Below, piece after piece: positions 1-8,499 of a stretch of 46,654 nt of DNA (its first letter is position 1; the number at the start of each line of letters is the position of its first letter). The translations under genes were made by a program, and so were the position numbers. The stretch is from Arenibacter sp. ARW7G5Y1. Its GTDB lineage: Bacteria > Bacteroidota > Bacteroidia > Flavobacteriales > Flavobacteriaceae. The stretch covers positions 1 through 46,654 of the forward strand of contig NZ_QJJZ01000026.1 of NCBI RefSeq assembly GCF_003201775.1, written 5' to 3'. The notes beneath the pieces are model-generated. The model was not told the DNA's origin, searched no databases, and worked only from the letters and a program-made list of their open reading frames with translations.

Positions 1-77
1 CTCTAAAATTACCTGATCAACAAGGCAAGTTCAAAATAATATCAGAAAAACCGAAAAATAAAAGGTCGCCTAATTAG
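1..77 (+). CDS. possible 3' end of an upstream gene (partial)
   Basis: One plus-strand frame (codons from base 3) is open from the window edge to a TAG at 75-77; the other two plus frames stop within the first 15 bases. It would give about 24 C-terminal residues rich in Lys, starting LKLPDQQGKFKIISEKP. The stop falls inside the hairpin of a terminator-like structure, which suits the end of a transcription unit. Too little is visible to name a family, and a chance open frame is possible. Confidence 0.3.
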   Translation, partial: LKLPDQQGKFKIISEKPKNKRSPN

Positions 78-97
78 TTTTTAGACGACCTCTTTTT
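63..97 (+). terminator. rho-independent-type terminator
   Basis: AGGTCG (64-68 region) pairs with CGACCT (86-91), and CTAA pairs with TTAG inside it. This gives an approximately 11-bp stem with one C/A mismatch and a 7-nt T-rich loop, followed directly by CTTTTTG. It is oriented to end a plus-strand transcript coming from outside the window and marks the start of a long stretch without genes. Confidence 0.7.
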
Positions 98-350
98 GTT
101 TAGGGGGAGAATAAATGGAATATCAAGTACAATTTTTGGAATCAAGAACAATTTCAATTGGTCATGATCCATTTTGTTATTTCGCAATTGAATAAAAATT
201 TGGCCTGAACCAAAGTGGGATCAATATTAATTGCTGTGTTTGTGCAGAAATTAGGATTAATTTGATCAGTCGTGTTTTTTTTGATCAATAGTTTTAATTA
301 ATAGGAGCAATTTAGTAAAACCAACCATTAAATTATTTTTTCATTTTACT

Positions 351-400
351 CAATTGGTTGTTATTGTTTTTTATCGGATTTCGTGAATCTTGGATTTCTT
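351..400 (+). repeat. diverged direct repeat, copy 1
   Basis: The stretch GGTTGTTATTG followed by TTTTTTATCGG and TTTCGTGAATCTTGG reappears in nearly the same form at about 728-811. Copy 1 is uninterrupted and serves as the empty-site reference for the 41-nt insertion in copy 2. The function is unknown. Confidence 0.6.
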
Positions 401-727
401 TGCTTGTCCAATGAAACTGACGTAGGAGGTTCATGAATACCTTATTATAAAATAAAAAGGCAATGAATAAAACGAAACAAAAGAAAAGACCCTTCTTCAC
501 TATGTGGTCCCTAAAATCTCGAGATTTTAAGGACCGATGCCATGGCCTAAATTATTTCCAAGGCTTCACTAATTCTTAACGACCATGCCATCTCCACGAA
601 GGAAGAAGAACGACCAAACCATAGACCTTGAGGGCAATGCCCAAAGGTTTTTAATAACGGAAATGACTTATCCCCACATGAAGGTTGACGCAACGTAAGG
701 ACCGGCCTATTTTCAATTTACTTAAGT

Positions 728-811
728 GGTTATTATTGCCTGCCTTCGGCAGACAGGCCTGCCTTTGTCGGCAGACAGGTTTTTTATAGGTTTTCGTGAA
801 TCTTCGATTTC
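728..811 (+). repeat. diverged direct repeat, copy 2, split by a 41-nt insertion
   Basis: The flanks match copy 1 (351-400): GGTTATTATTG on the left, and TTTTTTATAGG followed by TTTCGTGAATCTTCG on the right. Between the G at 738 and the T at 780 lie 41 extra nucleotides made of two hairpin units. Comparing the two copies therefore fixes the ends of the inserted piece. Confidence 0.6.
739..779. repeat. 41-nt tandem hairpin element
   Basis: The element is two head-to-tail units of 19 and 22 nt. Each begins CCTGCC and ends GGCAGACAGG; they differ in the loop (TTC versus TTTGTC). Each unit can fold CTGCC/GGCAG and has CCTG...CAGG ends. It sits precisely between G738 and T780 relative to the uninterrupted copy at 351-400, with no clear target duplication. 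It resembles REP-like palindromic units; I see no other copy in this window. Confidence 0.6.
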
Positions 812-1369
812 GTCTTAAATCAAGTGGTTTTCACATTGGAAGGCGGAAGGCGTCCATAGAGCATTTCACCCAAGTGAAAGCGGCCTGGACGCAGGGGCCG
901 TGGAAAGTGCGTAGATTTAAAGAAATTTAAAATCAGCTTGGCCATGGCTACAGCTGGCTCCTCCTAACCAAGGTACACCGTACCTTGGTTATTCGCCCTG
1001 GTCGTTTTTTATTCATCGGCTGGTCTATTGATTTTTAATGGTATTCAATGAATGCTGCGCATTTGGGCGATGCAAAAAAAATGAACAGAACACTAACTTG
1101 AGCTGGTCAGGCATATCTTTTTGTAATTCACACACAACTTTTGGGATGATTCCCAAAGTGGTTTGCTACAGGCATAGAATTTTTATTTGGAAAGTGTTTT
1201 AAAAAAAAGTGATTTTTTAGTTGTATTATAGAACAGTTCTGAGTCGTTTTTCTATTCTACCATCCTATCTTTCAATTCGTTTTGTTTTTTGAAGAGTTCT
1301 TTGCCTTGAAAAGAATCATCATCAGTACAATACTATAATTTATTATCCGTCTTTGCTAATTATTGAATC

Positions 1370-2656
1370 CTATTTATAAACTTCTTCCACACTCCTTGGT
1401 TCAATATTCAAAAAATGAAATTCTATAAATTTCATGAACTGCTCCCAGTCATACAATTCAAGTCCATGTACACCTGAGCGAACGTGGTATCCAATCGTAC
1501 TTTTAATAATTGGTTGGTTAATCGCAGGTTGTTTGTCAGATGTAAACGCCACATTTTTTTTGTAAAGCTGATATGAAGGGGTTGCATGGTAGGTTCCAAT
1601 CCATTGTCCTCTTTGGTCAGCCCATAAATCATGTTGTGCATTACTTACATAAAAGGGGCGCGGTGCCATTGTAGCTAATAATGAGTGCTGGTCGACAGGC
1701 ATAGCATGTACATTTTTGGCGTAATTGGTTGCATTTCTGCAAATCCAGGTTGGCAGGTAATCGCACATGTTTTGTAAGGTTTCCCCGTATTCACGGCGCC
1801 AGATTGCATCCCCGCCATGTCCTGCTGTTGCCAAAAGTGTCATCCCAAAACGTGTGTCTGTTACTGCTGCCCAAAGAGCGACTTTCCCACTAATTGAGCA
1901 GCCGAGTGTTGCCACCTGATTTTTCTGTACATCATTATCTGTTTCTAAATAATCCATTCCAGCACGTAAAGCGTAAGCCCAGATTGCAATCATTCCCCAC
2001 TCATTTTCTTTTGTAAATTCCTGCCCATCTTTAAAAAAAAGATTTGAAATTCCTTCACTTACTTTTCCTTCCTTATTTCCACTGTCAATTCCAAATGCCT
2101 GGTAATCTAAAGTGGCAACACCTATTCCGCGGCTCATTAACTGATGTAAAGGAATTCCATTTTCGGTTTTACCGTAACTCTGCGGACTGTTTAATTTTAG
2201 GCTTTTTCGTTTAATGTCATCGCCATTTGCCAGTAAAATTACGGGAACTTTGATTTTGGAACTAGTTGGAACAAAAAGCACAAAAGGCATGGTAACTTTT
2301 CCCATTTCATTTTCAAAAGTTATTAGCACATCTTTTCTAGTGCATAGGCCATTAAAAATGGTTTGGTCTACAGAGATTAATTTGAACGATTTTTTAATAG
2401 GGCTCGAAGGTGTTGGCACCTCACCAAACAAATTTTGGGCAAAAAAGTCAACGATTTCGGGTCTTCTGAATTTCTCCCAATCTTCAACCGTTTTTATGCT
2501 TTTCCCTTCAAACGAAAAAAGCACATCAGGTAAGTTGTACTCCGGTACTTTGGATTCGTCATAGTTCGCTTCTAAATATTTTCCTTCGTAAGTTTGGGCT
2601 GCACCAATATGTGAAACAAATGCGGCAAAGACAAGAATTAAAAGTTTGTTTATCAT
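1370..2656 (-). CDS. carbohydrate esterase family 15-like (glucuronoyl esterase homologue), secreted
   Basis: This 428-residue protein has a Sec signal peptide (MINKLLILVFAAFVSHIGAA, then Q). It follows the bacterial CE15 plan: an alpha/beta-hydrolase with a nucleophile elbow GCSISGK, then GHGGDAIWRREYGETLQN, then PVDQHSLLATMAPRPFYVSN, AQHDLWADQRG and a C-terminal GYHVRSGVHGLELYDWEQF that supplies the catalytic His. CE15 enzymes cleave esters of 4-O-methyl-glucuronic acid, classically between lignin and xylan. The usual elbow is GCSRxGK, where the Arg stabilises the oxyanion; here that position is Ile (ATT), so activity or substrate may differ. It lies alone, downstream of the AraC gene on the same strand but 645 bp away. 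The fold assignment is firm, the substrate is not. Confidence 0.85.
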   Translation of the reverse strand: MINKLLILVFAAFVSHIGAAQTYEGKYLEANYDESKVPEYNLPDVLFSFEGKSIKTVEDWEKFRRPEIVDFFAQNLFGEVPTPSSPIKKSFKLISVDQTIFNGLCTRKDVLITFENEMGKVTMPFVLFVPTSSKIKVPVILLANGDDIKRKSLKLNSPQSYGKTENGIPLHQLMSRGIGVATLDYQAFGIDSGNKEGKVSEGISNLFFKDGQEFTKENEWGMIAIWAYALRAGMDYLETDNDVQKNQVATLGCSISGKVALWAAVTDTRFGMTLLATAGHGGDAIWRREYGETLQNMCDYLPTWICRNATNYAKNVHAMPVDQHSLLATMAPRPFYVSNAQHDLWADQRGQWIGTYHATPSYQLYKKNVAFTSDKQPAINQPIIKSTIGYHVRSGVHGLELYDWEQFMKFIEFHFLNIEPRSVEEVYK

Positions 2657-3301
2657 GTATCGTATTCTATAATTAAATTCTCCACCTTTTAATCCAATCC
2701 ATAGGGTTAAATCATCTTCATCCCTGAATTCTTATCATGGATTTTCCAGTGAATTAATCATTTAAAAATTTTCATGTTCATTTGCATATTCTTTCTTTCC
2801 CAATACTCGAAAATAGGGATTTTTTCATATTACTAAAGGATTTTGGTTATGCACAGGTTTGCATTGCATACATTTGGTTATTTATTATTAGAATTAAAAA
2901 TTTATCATCTATTTAGTTTTATCTGAATTTCTTTTGACCAATGGATATAAACCATACCATTTGTCTATGGGCAAAATTGAAAGGGTTCATTTGATTGTCA
3001 ATCCAAACAGAATAAATTGTGTATCTGATCAACCTTGTTTCAAACTATTTAAATCACTACGTGTTTTGCCTTTCACCCGTCTCAATATAACTGTTGGGCT
3101 AGATATCGAAATGGGTAAAACAAATTGAACTGATAAGAATTAAAATCATCAATATCAAATGTTAAGGGCCGCTTATCCTATATATCTTATCAAAACTTTG
3201 CACATATGTCATTTAACGGACAAACGTTACCTGCCCTTTTCAAATTCCAAGATTTTGTTCTTTAAATTTCTATAGTTTGGCGCATTTTCGTAGTCTATTC
3301 T
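2657..3301. other. 645-bp intergenic region
   Basis: AT-rich spacer between the CE15-like gene and the AraC gene, both on the minus strand. It must hold the promoter of the esterase gene. I see no gene: the only longer plus-strand open frame (2934-3128) has no recognisable domain or compositional support. No clear hairpin or repeat was found. Confidence 0.5.
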
Positions 3302-4105
3302 CTAATGGGCATTTTTTTTAAGTAAATCGCTAGGGGGCACTCCGTAATATTTTGAAAACTCGCGTGAAAATTCATGAACGCGTGGGTATCCAAGATATTC
3401 TGATACTTGGGTGACATTTAAATGGGCAAAAGTCAAAAGACTCCTAGCTTCTTCCATTCGAATTGAGCGAATGCGATTTATCGGTGTATGCCCGGTTGCT
3501 CTTCGACATGATCGAATTACAGTAGACCGACTATATCCGGAAATTTTAAGAAGATCATTAAGTATTGGTCTGAATAATTTGTCCCTACGAATTCGCCTTT
3601 CAATAGACCACCACAATTCCTCTTCTAACGTACAATTTTTAAAATCAAAGTAAATACCTTCAATATTATTCAAAATTTTTAATAGTATTGAATAGGCCAT
3701 ATAATGTCTTGACTTTATATTCTGTGACGAAAATTCTTCATATATTTTCCGAAACAAAATAGGTAATTCCTTATCAGCTTTGAAGACCCGCATTTCATAT
3801 GGCAATGGAAGGAATTTCGGCGCTTGAAAGCTAACAGAATAAAAATTTACTTCGGATTTATTGCCTATTGTTTCAACTTCTTCGGATTCATAATAATATA
3901 CAATATCCCCTTCTTCTACTTTATATTCCCTACCGTTTATTTTTACAACGTAAGATCCTTTTGTAACTAGGTGTAATAAATGACCTGAAAGAGAATAACA
4001 TAGATATTTAAAAAATGAAGGCCTTTTAAACTCCCAAATTCCCGTAATACTTTCAACCGGACAGGAAATACAAGTTGTCGGAAAATCATATTGTTCAATG
4101 GTCAT
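3302..4105 (-). CDS. AraC-family transcriptional regulator
   Basis: The 267-residue protein has an N-terminal cupin-like sensor half (about residues 20-130: NGREYKVEEGDIVYYYESEE) and a C-terminal pair of helix-turn-helix motifs (about 170-263). The first HTH lies in LNDLLKISGYSRSTVIRSCR; the second lies in NVTQVSEYLGYPRVHEFSRE, followed by the family hallmark KYYGVPPSDL. It is divergent from the GH89 gene, so a shared 427-bp control region separates them. A direct repeat with 21-bp phasing lies about 30 bp upstream of its start codon, and a second copy lies upstream of the SusC remnant. It is therefore the likely local regulator of the catabolic locus and probably autoregulated (inference). 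Its ligand would be a sugar from the substrate. Confidence 0.85.
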   Translation of the reverse strand: MTIEQYDFPTTCISCPVESITGIWEFKRPSFFKYLCYSLSGHLLHLVTKGSYVVKINGREYKVEEGDIVYYYESEEVETIGNKSEVNFYSVSFQAPKFLPLPYEMRVFKADKELPILFRKIYEEFSSQNIKSRHYMAYSILLKILNNIEGIYFDFKNCTLEEELWWSIERRIRRDKLFRPILNDLLKISGYSRSTVIRSCRRATGHTPINRIRSIRMEEARSLLTFAHLNVTQVSEYLGYPRVHEFSREFSKYYGVPPSDLLKKNAH

Positions 4106-4532
4106 ATTAATTGAAGTTATCTATAGTATTTGAAACTATTTGCTAAATAATTGAGTTTTTATGCTAAAATAATGATATATAGTTATTTTTCTTTTGCATA
4201 ATGGATTCAAGGTGTCAATTATTTGGGTAATTCCGCGAAAATAATGGTTAAATGACAGATAAACCAGAAATCATATAATTAACTGGAGTTTTCTAAAAAG
4301 TAGGAGCTATTAAGTTCTTTTTTTAATTTTTCTGTCACATAATAAACTCATTAAGAATGAAATGGAACAGTGGGTGTAGATTAAAGTTTTGTGCAAGTAT
4401 AGTTATGAAACCCTTTGTGATTTCCGACGTATTTAGATCATGGTACGATGATGAAGGGGAAGGCTTATAAGTTTGTATTTGATTAAAAACCTAAACAACC
4501 GTATGTGAGATGCGTACGTAAATTATATTAAT
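4106..4532. other. divergent control region between AraC and GH89 genes
   Basis: This 427-bp AT-rich stretch has no gene. It carries the candidate AraC operator near the AraC end (4135-4172). The remainder must include the GH89 promoter; I could not assign a confident TTG/TAnnTTTG Bacteroidota promoter pair. Confidence 0.5.
4135..4172. promoter_or_regulatory. candidate AraC operator, copy 1
   Basis: Two direct half-sites, TTTGCTAAATAA (about 4139-4150) and TATGCTAAAATAA (about 4160-4172), have their TGC cores exactly 21 bp apart, two helical turns, as expected for AraC-type tandem binding. The motif lies 30 bp upstream of the AraC start. A near copy (ACTATTTGCGAAATAA...TGTGCTAATAG) with the same 21-bp phase sits at 8781-8817. 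The repeat is seen in the sequence; binding by the neighbouring regulator is inferred. Confidence 0.45.
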
Positions 4533-6758
4533 ATGAACAGGAATAAAAGTTCGAGTACCATGGCCTTAATATTGTTATTGGTTGTGGTAGCAATCTTAAA
4601 GTCGTGCTTAGATCAAACCGCCATAACCCCAGAAGCCAAGGTTTCGCCTGCAGTAAAATCGGCAAGGGATCTTGCAGAACGGGTAGTCCCTGGGCAAGCC
4701 GACAATTTTATCTTTGAAGAGATTGCCAAGGACAATGGCAAGGATGTTTTTGAGCTTGAAATGTTCGGGGATAAGATTGTCGTTAGAGGGAATAACGGCG
4801 TTTCAATGGCAGTCGGTCTCAATTGGTATTTAAAGGAATTTTGTGGGCGTAGTGTGTCTTTACGTGGCAGTAATTTGGATCTACCTGAAAAGTTGCCTAA
4901 GGTGGAGGGGATATTCCGAAAAACGAGCTGGGCTGATTACAGGTACTTCCTAAACTATTGTGCTTTTGGTTATTCTTTGCCATGGTGGGATTGGCCACAG
5001 TGGGAACGTTTGATAGACTTTATGGCTCTTAACGGAGTCAATGCACCGCTTGCAGTGACGGGACAGGAGGCCACTTGGCAGGCTGTATGCAAACGGTTGG
5101 GCATGGGCGATGATATGATTTCCCAGTTCCTGGCAGGGCCACCATATCTACCCTTCGGGTGGATGGGCTGTCTCGACGGTTGGGGAGGTCCATTGCCACA
5201 AAGCTGGATTGGAAGTCATAAAGTACTTGGGCAAAAGATATTGGAAAGAGAAAGATCGCTAGGGATGATCCCTATACAGCAGGGTTTCACGGGACATGTT
5301 CCCCCAACATTATCACAGGAGTACCCCGACGCCAAAATCAACACCGTAGAATGGATTGAATGGACGACGGATCTATTGGATCCGCTTGATCCACTTTTCC
5401 AACAAATATCGGATATTTTCATGGAAGAACAGACAAGACTCTTTGGGACGGACCATATGTATGCGGCCGACACATTTATCGAGATGCAGCCGCCAAGCGG
5501 GCAACTCGATTATCTTGGCGACCTGAGCAAGGCCATTTATAATGGCATGAGCAAGAGCGACCCAAAGGCGGTATGGGTTTTCCAGACCTGGACCTTCTTC
5601 AATCAGCGCGATTTTTGGACCCAGCCCCGGATAAAGGCATTTCTGGACGGCCCCCCGAACGACAAAATGATCTGTCTTGACCTGTATGCCGAGAAGACGC
5701 CAATGTGGAGTCGAACGGAATCATTTTATGGCAAGCCCTGGCTATGGTGCAACATACAGAATTTTGGAGATAAGGTGTTCCTTGGAGGAGGGCTCGACCA
5801 GATAAATAACGGAATAGTGGAGGTTAGGGAGGATCCAGCCAATGGAAACCTGAAGGGATTGGGCTTTGTAAATGAAGGACTGGGCTACAATCCCATTGTA
5901 CAGGATCTAATGTTTGAGATGGCATGGAGGGATGAGGTGGTAGATCCAGAGAAGTGGGTCGGCCGATATACCGGATATCGATACGGCCGCCCGAACATAC
6001 ATGCCGAACGCGCTTGGAGCACTCTTAAGGAAACGGTCTACGCCAGACAGCAGAAAGACGATCATTATTCTTACTCTTTGATTACAAGTTATCCGACATT
6101 GAAAATACCCAATGTTAAACTCCCGTATAGCAATAACAGATTGGCCAGCGCCTGGGAAGATCTCCTAAAGGCTTCTGGCGAATTTGGCCAGGTCGACACC
6201 TATAGGTTCGATCTTGTTAACATAGCGAGACAAGTGTTGTCGAACCATGCCTCCGTACTCCATAGCAAGATGGTTAAGGCCTATGAGGAAAGGAACCTAA
6301 GAGCCTATGAGGCAGCATCCCTGGATTTTATCCAATTGACCATGGACCTAGACGAACTGCTCGGTACCCGTGAGGAGTTTTTACTCGGAAAGAATCTCGA
6401 GGATGCAAAACGCTGGGGAACGACTCCTGGGGAAAAAAACACTCTTGAATGGAATGCCAGAAGGGTCATTACACTTTGGGGAACCACCCAGCTACACGAC
6501 TATGCACGCAAGGAATGGTCAGGGCTTGTTTCTGGCTATTACCAGGTACGTTGGAAAAAATTTATTGACAAAATCCAAATAGAACTCCAAACAGGTGAAC
6601 AGTTGAACGAATCCGAATTCAGGAATGAGCTTATGGTTTGGATGGAGGATTGGTCGGACGCAAAGGATATTTATCCCCATGAACCCCAGGGAGAGAGCGT
6701 GGCTGTCGCCAAGAATCTTTGGGCCAAATACGGCCAAAAAATTCTCACTACGAAATAA
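4533..6758 (+). CDS. alpha-N-acetylglucosaminidase, GH89 (NAGLU-type) lipoprotein
   Basis: The 741-residue protein starts with a lipoprotein signal (ALILLLVVVAILKSC), so it is probably anchored on the cell envelope. It is full length for the family: an N-terminal alpha/beta domain (about 40-125), a TIM-barrel catalytic domain (about 130-470) and a C-terminal helical domain. Family signatures include WWDWPQWERLIDFMALNGVN, GQEATWQ and GQLDYLGDLS. The two catalytic acids fall at E317 in ADTFIEMQPP and E448 in FVNEGLGYNP, close to human NAGLU E316/E446. GH89 removes non-reducing alpha-linked GlcNAc, as in heparan, mucin cores or other GlcNAc-alpha caps. It begins the plus-strand locus and ends one base before the start of the kinase/etherase gene, so the two are co-transcribed. 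Confidence 0.93.
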   Translation: MNRNKSSSTMALILLLVVVAILKSCLDQTAITPEAKVSPAVKSARDLAERVVPGQADNFIFEEIAKDNGKDVFELEMFGDKIVVRGNNGVSMAVGLNWYLKEFCGRSVSLRGSNLDLPEKLPKVEGIFRKTSWADYRYFLNYCAFGYSLPWWDWPQWERLIDFMALNGVNAPLAVTGQEATWQAVCKRLGMGDDMISQFLAGPPYLPFGWMGCLDGWGGPLPQSWIGSHKVLGQKILERERSLGMIPIQQGFTGHVPPTLSQEYPDAKINTVEWIEWTTDLLDPLDPLFQQISDIFMEEQTRLFGTDHMYAADTFIEMQPPSGQLDYLGDLSKAIYNGMSKSDPKAVWVFQTWTFFNQRDFWTQPRIKAFLDGPPNDKMICLDLYAEKTPMWSRTESFYGKPWLWCNIQNFGDKVFLGGGLDQINNGIVEVREDPANGNLKGLGFVNEGLGYNPIVQDLMFEMAWRDEVVDPEKWVGRYTGYRYGRPNIHAERAWSTLKETVYARQQKDDHYSYSLITSYPTLKIPNVKLPYSNNRLASAWEDLLKASGEFGQVDTYRFDLVNIARQVLSNHASVLHSKMVKAYEERNLRAYEAASLDFIQLTMDLDELLGTREEFLLGKNLEDAKRWGTTPGEKNTLEWNARRVITLWGTTQLHDYARKEWSGLVSGYYQVRWKKFIDKIQIELQTGEQLNESEFRNELMVWMEDWSDAKDIYPHEPQGESVAVAKNLWAKYGQKILTTK

Positions 6759-6759
6759 G

Positions 6760-8499
6760 ATGAAAAAAGTGAACCCTCCCTTAATTTCGAGCTTTTTGGC
6801 CTTGGACATAGGCGGCACCTGGATTAAAGGGACAGTCGTTAAGGAAACTTTCATTAAATCGGATTTGAATCAACTAATTTCTGTTAAGGTGAAGAGTCCT
6901 TTAGAGTTAAATGCCCAACCTAAACATTTGACCAAAGCCTTGAATGAATTAATAACGAATTTGCAGGTATCTACAAAAAGCATAAAAGGGATTGGCATTT
7001 CTACTCCGGGAATCGTGGATTATAATGGATCAAAGGTTATGGGTGGAAATCCTTATTTGGAGGTGTTAAAAAGTGAAACATGGAAGAAAGAACTCGAAAC
7101 CTTCTTTAAATGCCATGTCAGTTTTATAAATGATGCCGATGCAGTAGCAATAGGCCTATCACAATTGGGAAAACTGAAGGGAAATAAGACAATTGGAATC
7201 ATGCCAATTGGCACTGGTGTTGGGTTTTCTATTTGGAGAAATGGTAGACGTTGGCGACCTGGGAAACTGTTGCCGTTAGTGGGGAGCATTATTACACCTC
7301 AAGGTGATTACAATAATTTGGCAAGCGCCTCCAATTTGGCATTACTTGATAGGGATCACGATTTAGTTGAAGTCTTGCTAAATAAAAACTACCAAAAACA
7401 AAGAGAACAATATCATCTAAACTTACTTAATCTAATATATAGTGCAGCCTTGTTATATGGACTTGATGAAGTTGTTATTTCAGGAGGACTCGTAGAAGCC
7501 GTAAATGTTTGCAATTATCCTCTGCAAAAGGTACTGAATAGAAAGTATCCAGAACTTTTTACAAAATTAGATAAACCACTTAAAATAATTGTTTCGGAAA
7601 ATGGGAACAGTCTTCAATTAATAGGAGCCTTAGCCTTGGCAAAAGCAGAGTCAATCGCTTACCAATATAGAAAGGTGGTACCTTATAATAAAATGGTCAC
7701 CGAGATACCATATATTAAAGAAATACAAGTCCAGAATATGGATTCTGTAGCGATAGTCGAGACGATGTGGGAAGCTGAACAAAGATCAGGAGAGGCACTA
7801 AAAAATAGTCTTTTCAAAATTTCCTACGTGGTTGATATTGTGGTTAAGAAAATAAAGGAAGGTGGAAGAATTATTTATGTGGGGGCAGGTACCAGTGGCA
7901 GAATTGCGGCAATTGATGCTGTTGAAATACCCTGCACCTTCGGTTTTCCGAAGGATAAAGTCTTGGTGTTAATTTCTGGAGGTATTACAGATGCAGCATT
8001 GGAGATTGAAACCAATTTTGAGGAAGACGCTAGTGCTGTCCCAGAAATGTTATTGCTCGATTTATGCCCAGAAGATTCTGTTATTGGAATTACAGCAAGT
8101 GGCTCGGCTTATTACGTTCAATCAGCATTGGCATTTGCTAAAAGTAAAGGGGCATATACGGTAATGATCCGTTCTGAAATTACAGAATCAAATGAATCAT
8201 TTTGTGATGATGTTATTGCATTACACTCAGGACATGAAGTAATTGCTGGGTCAACACGAATGAAGGCTGGCACTGCAACTAAAAAGGTGTTAAATTTTAT
8301 TTCCTCGGCAGTAATGATAAAGTTGGGGAAAGTGGCCGGTCCATATATGGTTAATATGGCATGTATAAATACCAAATTAATTGAACGGGCGGTAAACATC
8401 CTTAAAACTCTTTACAATCTAACTGATAATGAAGCTTTGCAAAAACTTAAAGATTGTAATATGGAATTAGACAAAGCAATCAAAAATATAAACTTTTAA
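6760..8499 (+). CDS. bifunctional ROK sugar kinase / MurQ-type etherase (SIS) fusion
   Basis: I choose the ATG at 6760, one base after the GH89 stop; a longer in-frame extension to 6625 would lie inside GH89. The result is 579 residues. The N-terminal half (about 8-300) is a ROK kinase: ATP loop DIGGTWIKGTV, GIGISTPGIVD, catalytic Asp in INDADAVA, and PIGTGVGFS. The usual ROK zinc motif (CxCGxxGC) is absent. The C-terminal half (about 320-579) is MurQ-like: VGAGTSGRIAAIDAVEIP, SGGITDAALEIETNFEED, ITASGSAYYVQ and GSTRMKAGTA, with both MurQ catalytic Glu positions kept. MurQ converts MurNAc-6-P to GlcNAc-6-P and D-lactate. The protein should therefore phosphorylate GlcNAc and/or MurNAc released outside the cell and feed GlcNAc-6-P into amino-sugar catabolism. 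No signal peptide, so cytoplasmic. Confidence 0.88.
   Translation: MKKVNPPLISSFLALDIGGTWIKGTVVKETFIKSDLNQLISVKVKSPLELNAQPKHLTKALNELITNLQVSTKSIKGIGISTPGIVDYNGSKVMGGNPYLEVLKSETWKKELETFFKCHVSFINDADAVAIGLSQLGKLKGNKTIGIMPIGTGVGFSIWRNGRRWRPGKLLPLVGSIITPQGDYNNLASASNLALLDRDHDLVEVLLNKNYQKQREQYHLNLLNLIYSAALLYGLDEVVISGGLVEAVNVCNYPLQKVLNRKYPELFTKLDKPLKIIVSENGNSLQLIGALALAKAESIAYQYRKVVPYNKMVTEIPYIKEIQVQNMDSVAIVETMWEAEQRSGEALKNSLFKISYVVDIVVKKIKEGGRIIYVGAGTSGRIAAIDAVEIPCTFGFPKDKVLVLISGGITDAALEIETNFEEDASAVPEMLLLDLCPEDSVIGITASGSAYYVQSALAFAKSKGAYTVMIRSEITESNESFCDDVIALHSGHEVIAGSTRMKAGTATKKVLNFISSAVMIKLGKVAGPYMVNMACINTKLIERAVNILKTLYNLTDNEALQKLKDCNMELDKAIKNINF

Larger units (their letters stand above)
98..1369. 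other. 1.27-kb non-coding region with several palindromes
   Basis: I see no convincing gene here; the open frames are short. The AT background is broken by a more GC-rich, structured stretch at about 500-1010. It holds a palindrome at 506-535 with 15-nt arms and one mismatch, a nested hairpin at 850-892 (GCGTCC/GGACGC outside, TTTCAC/GTGAAA inside), and a perfect 11-bp hairpin at 966-990 (AACCAAGGTAC arms, loop ACC). A T6 run follows at about 1005-1010. This could be a decayed element, a structured RNA or DNA recombination sites. The 1011-1369 part is plain AT-rich spacer downstream of the minus-strand esterase gene. Confidence 0.5.

Noticed and set aside
2934..3128. 64-residue plus-strand open frame in the esterase-AraC gap
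   Set aside because: No domain, no signal and no family resemblance; it is AT-rich spacer and its frame is probably open by chance.
6625..6759. 45-residue N-terminal extension of the kinase/etherase
   Set aside because: It would lie within the GH89 gene in another frame; the ATG at 6760 begins right before the ROK phosphate loop and is one base after the GH89 stop.
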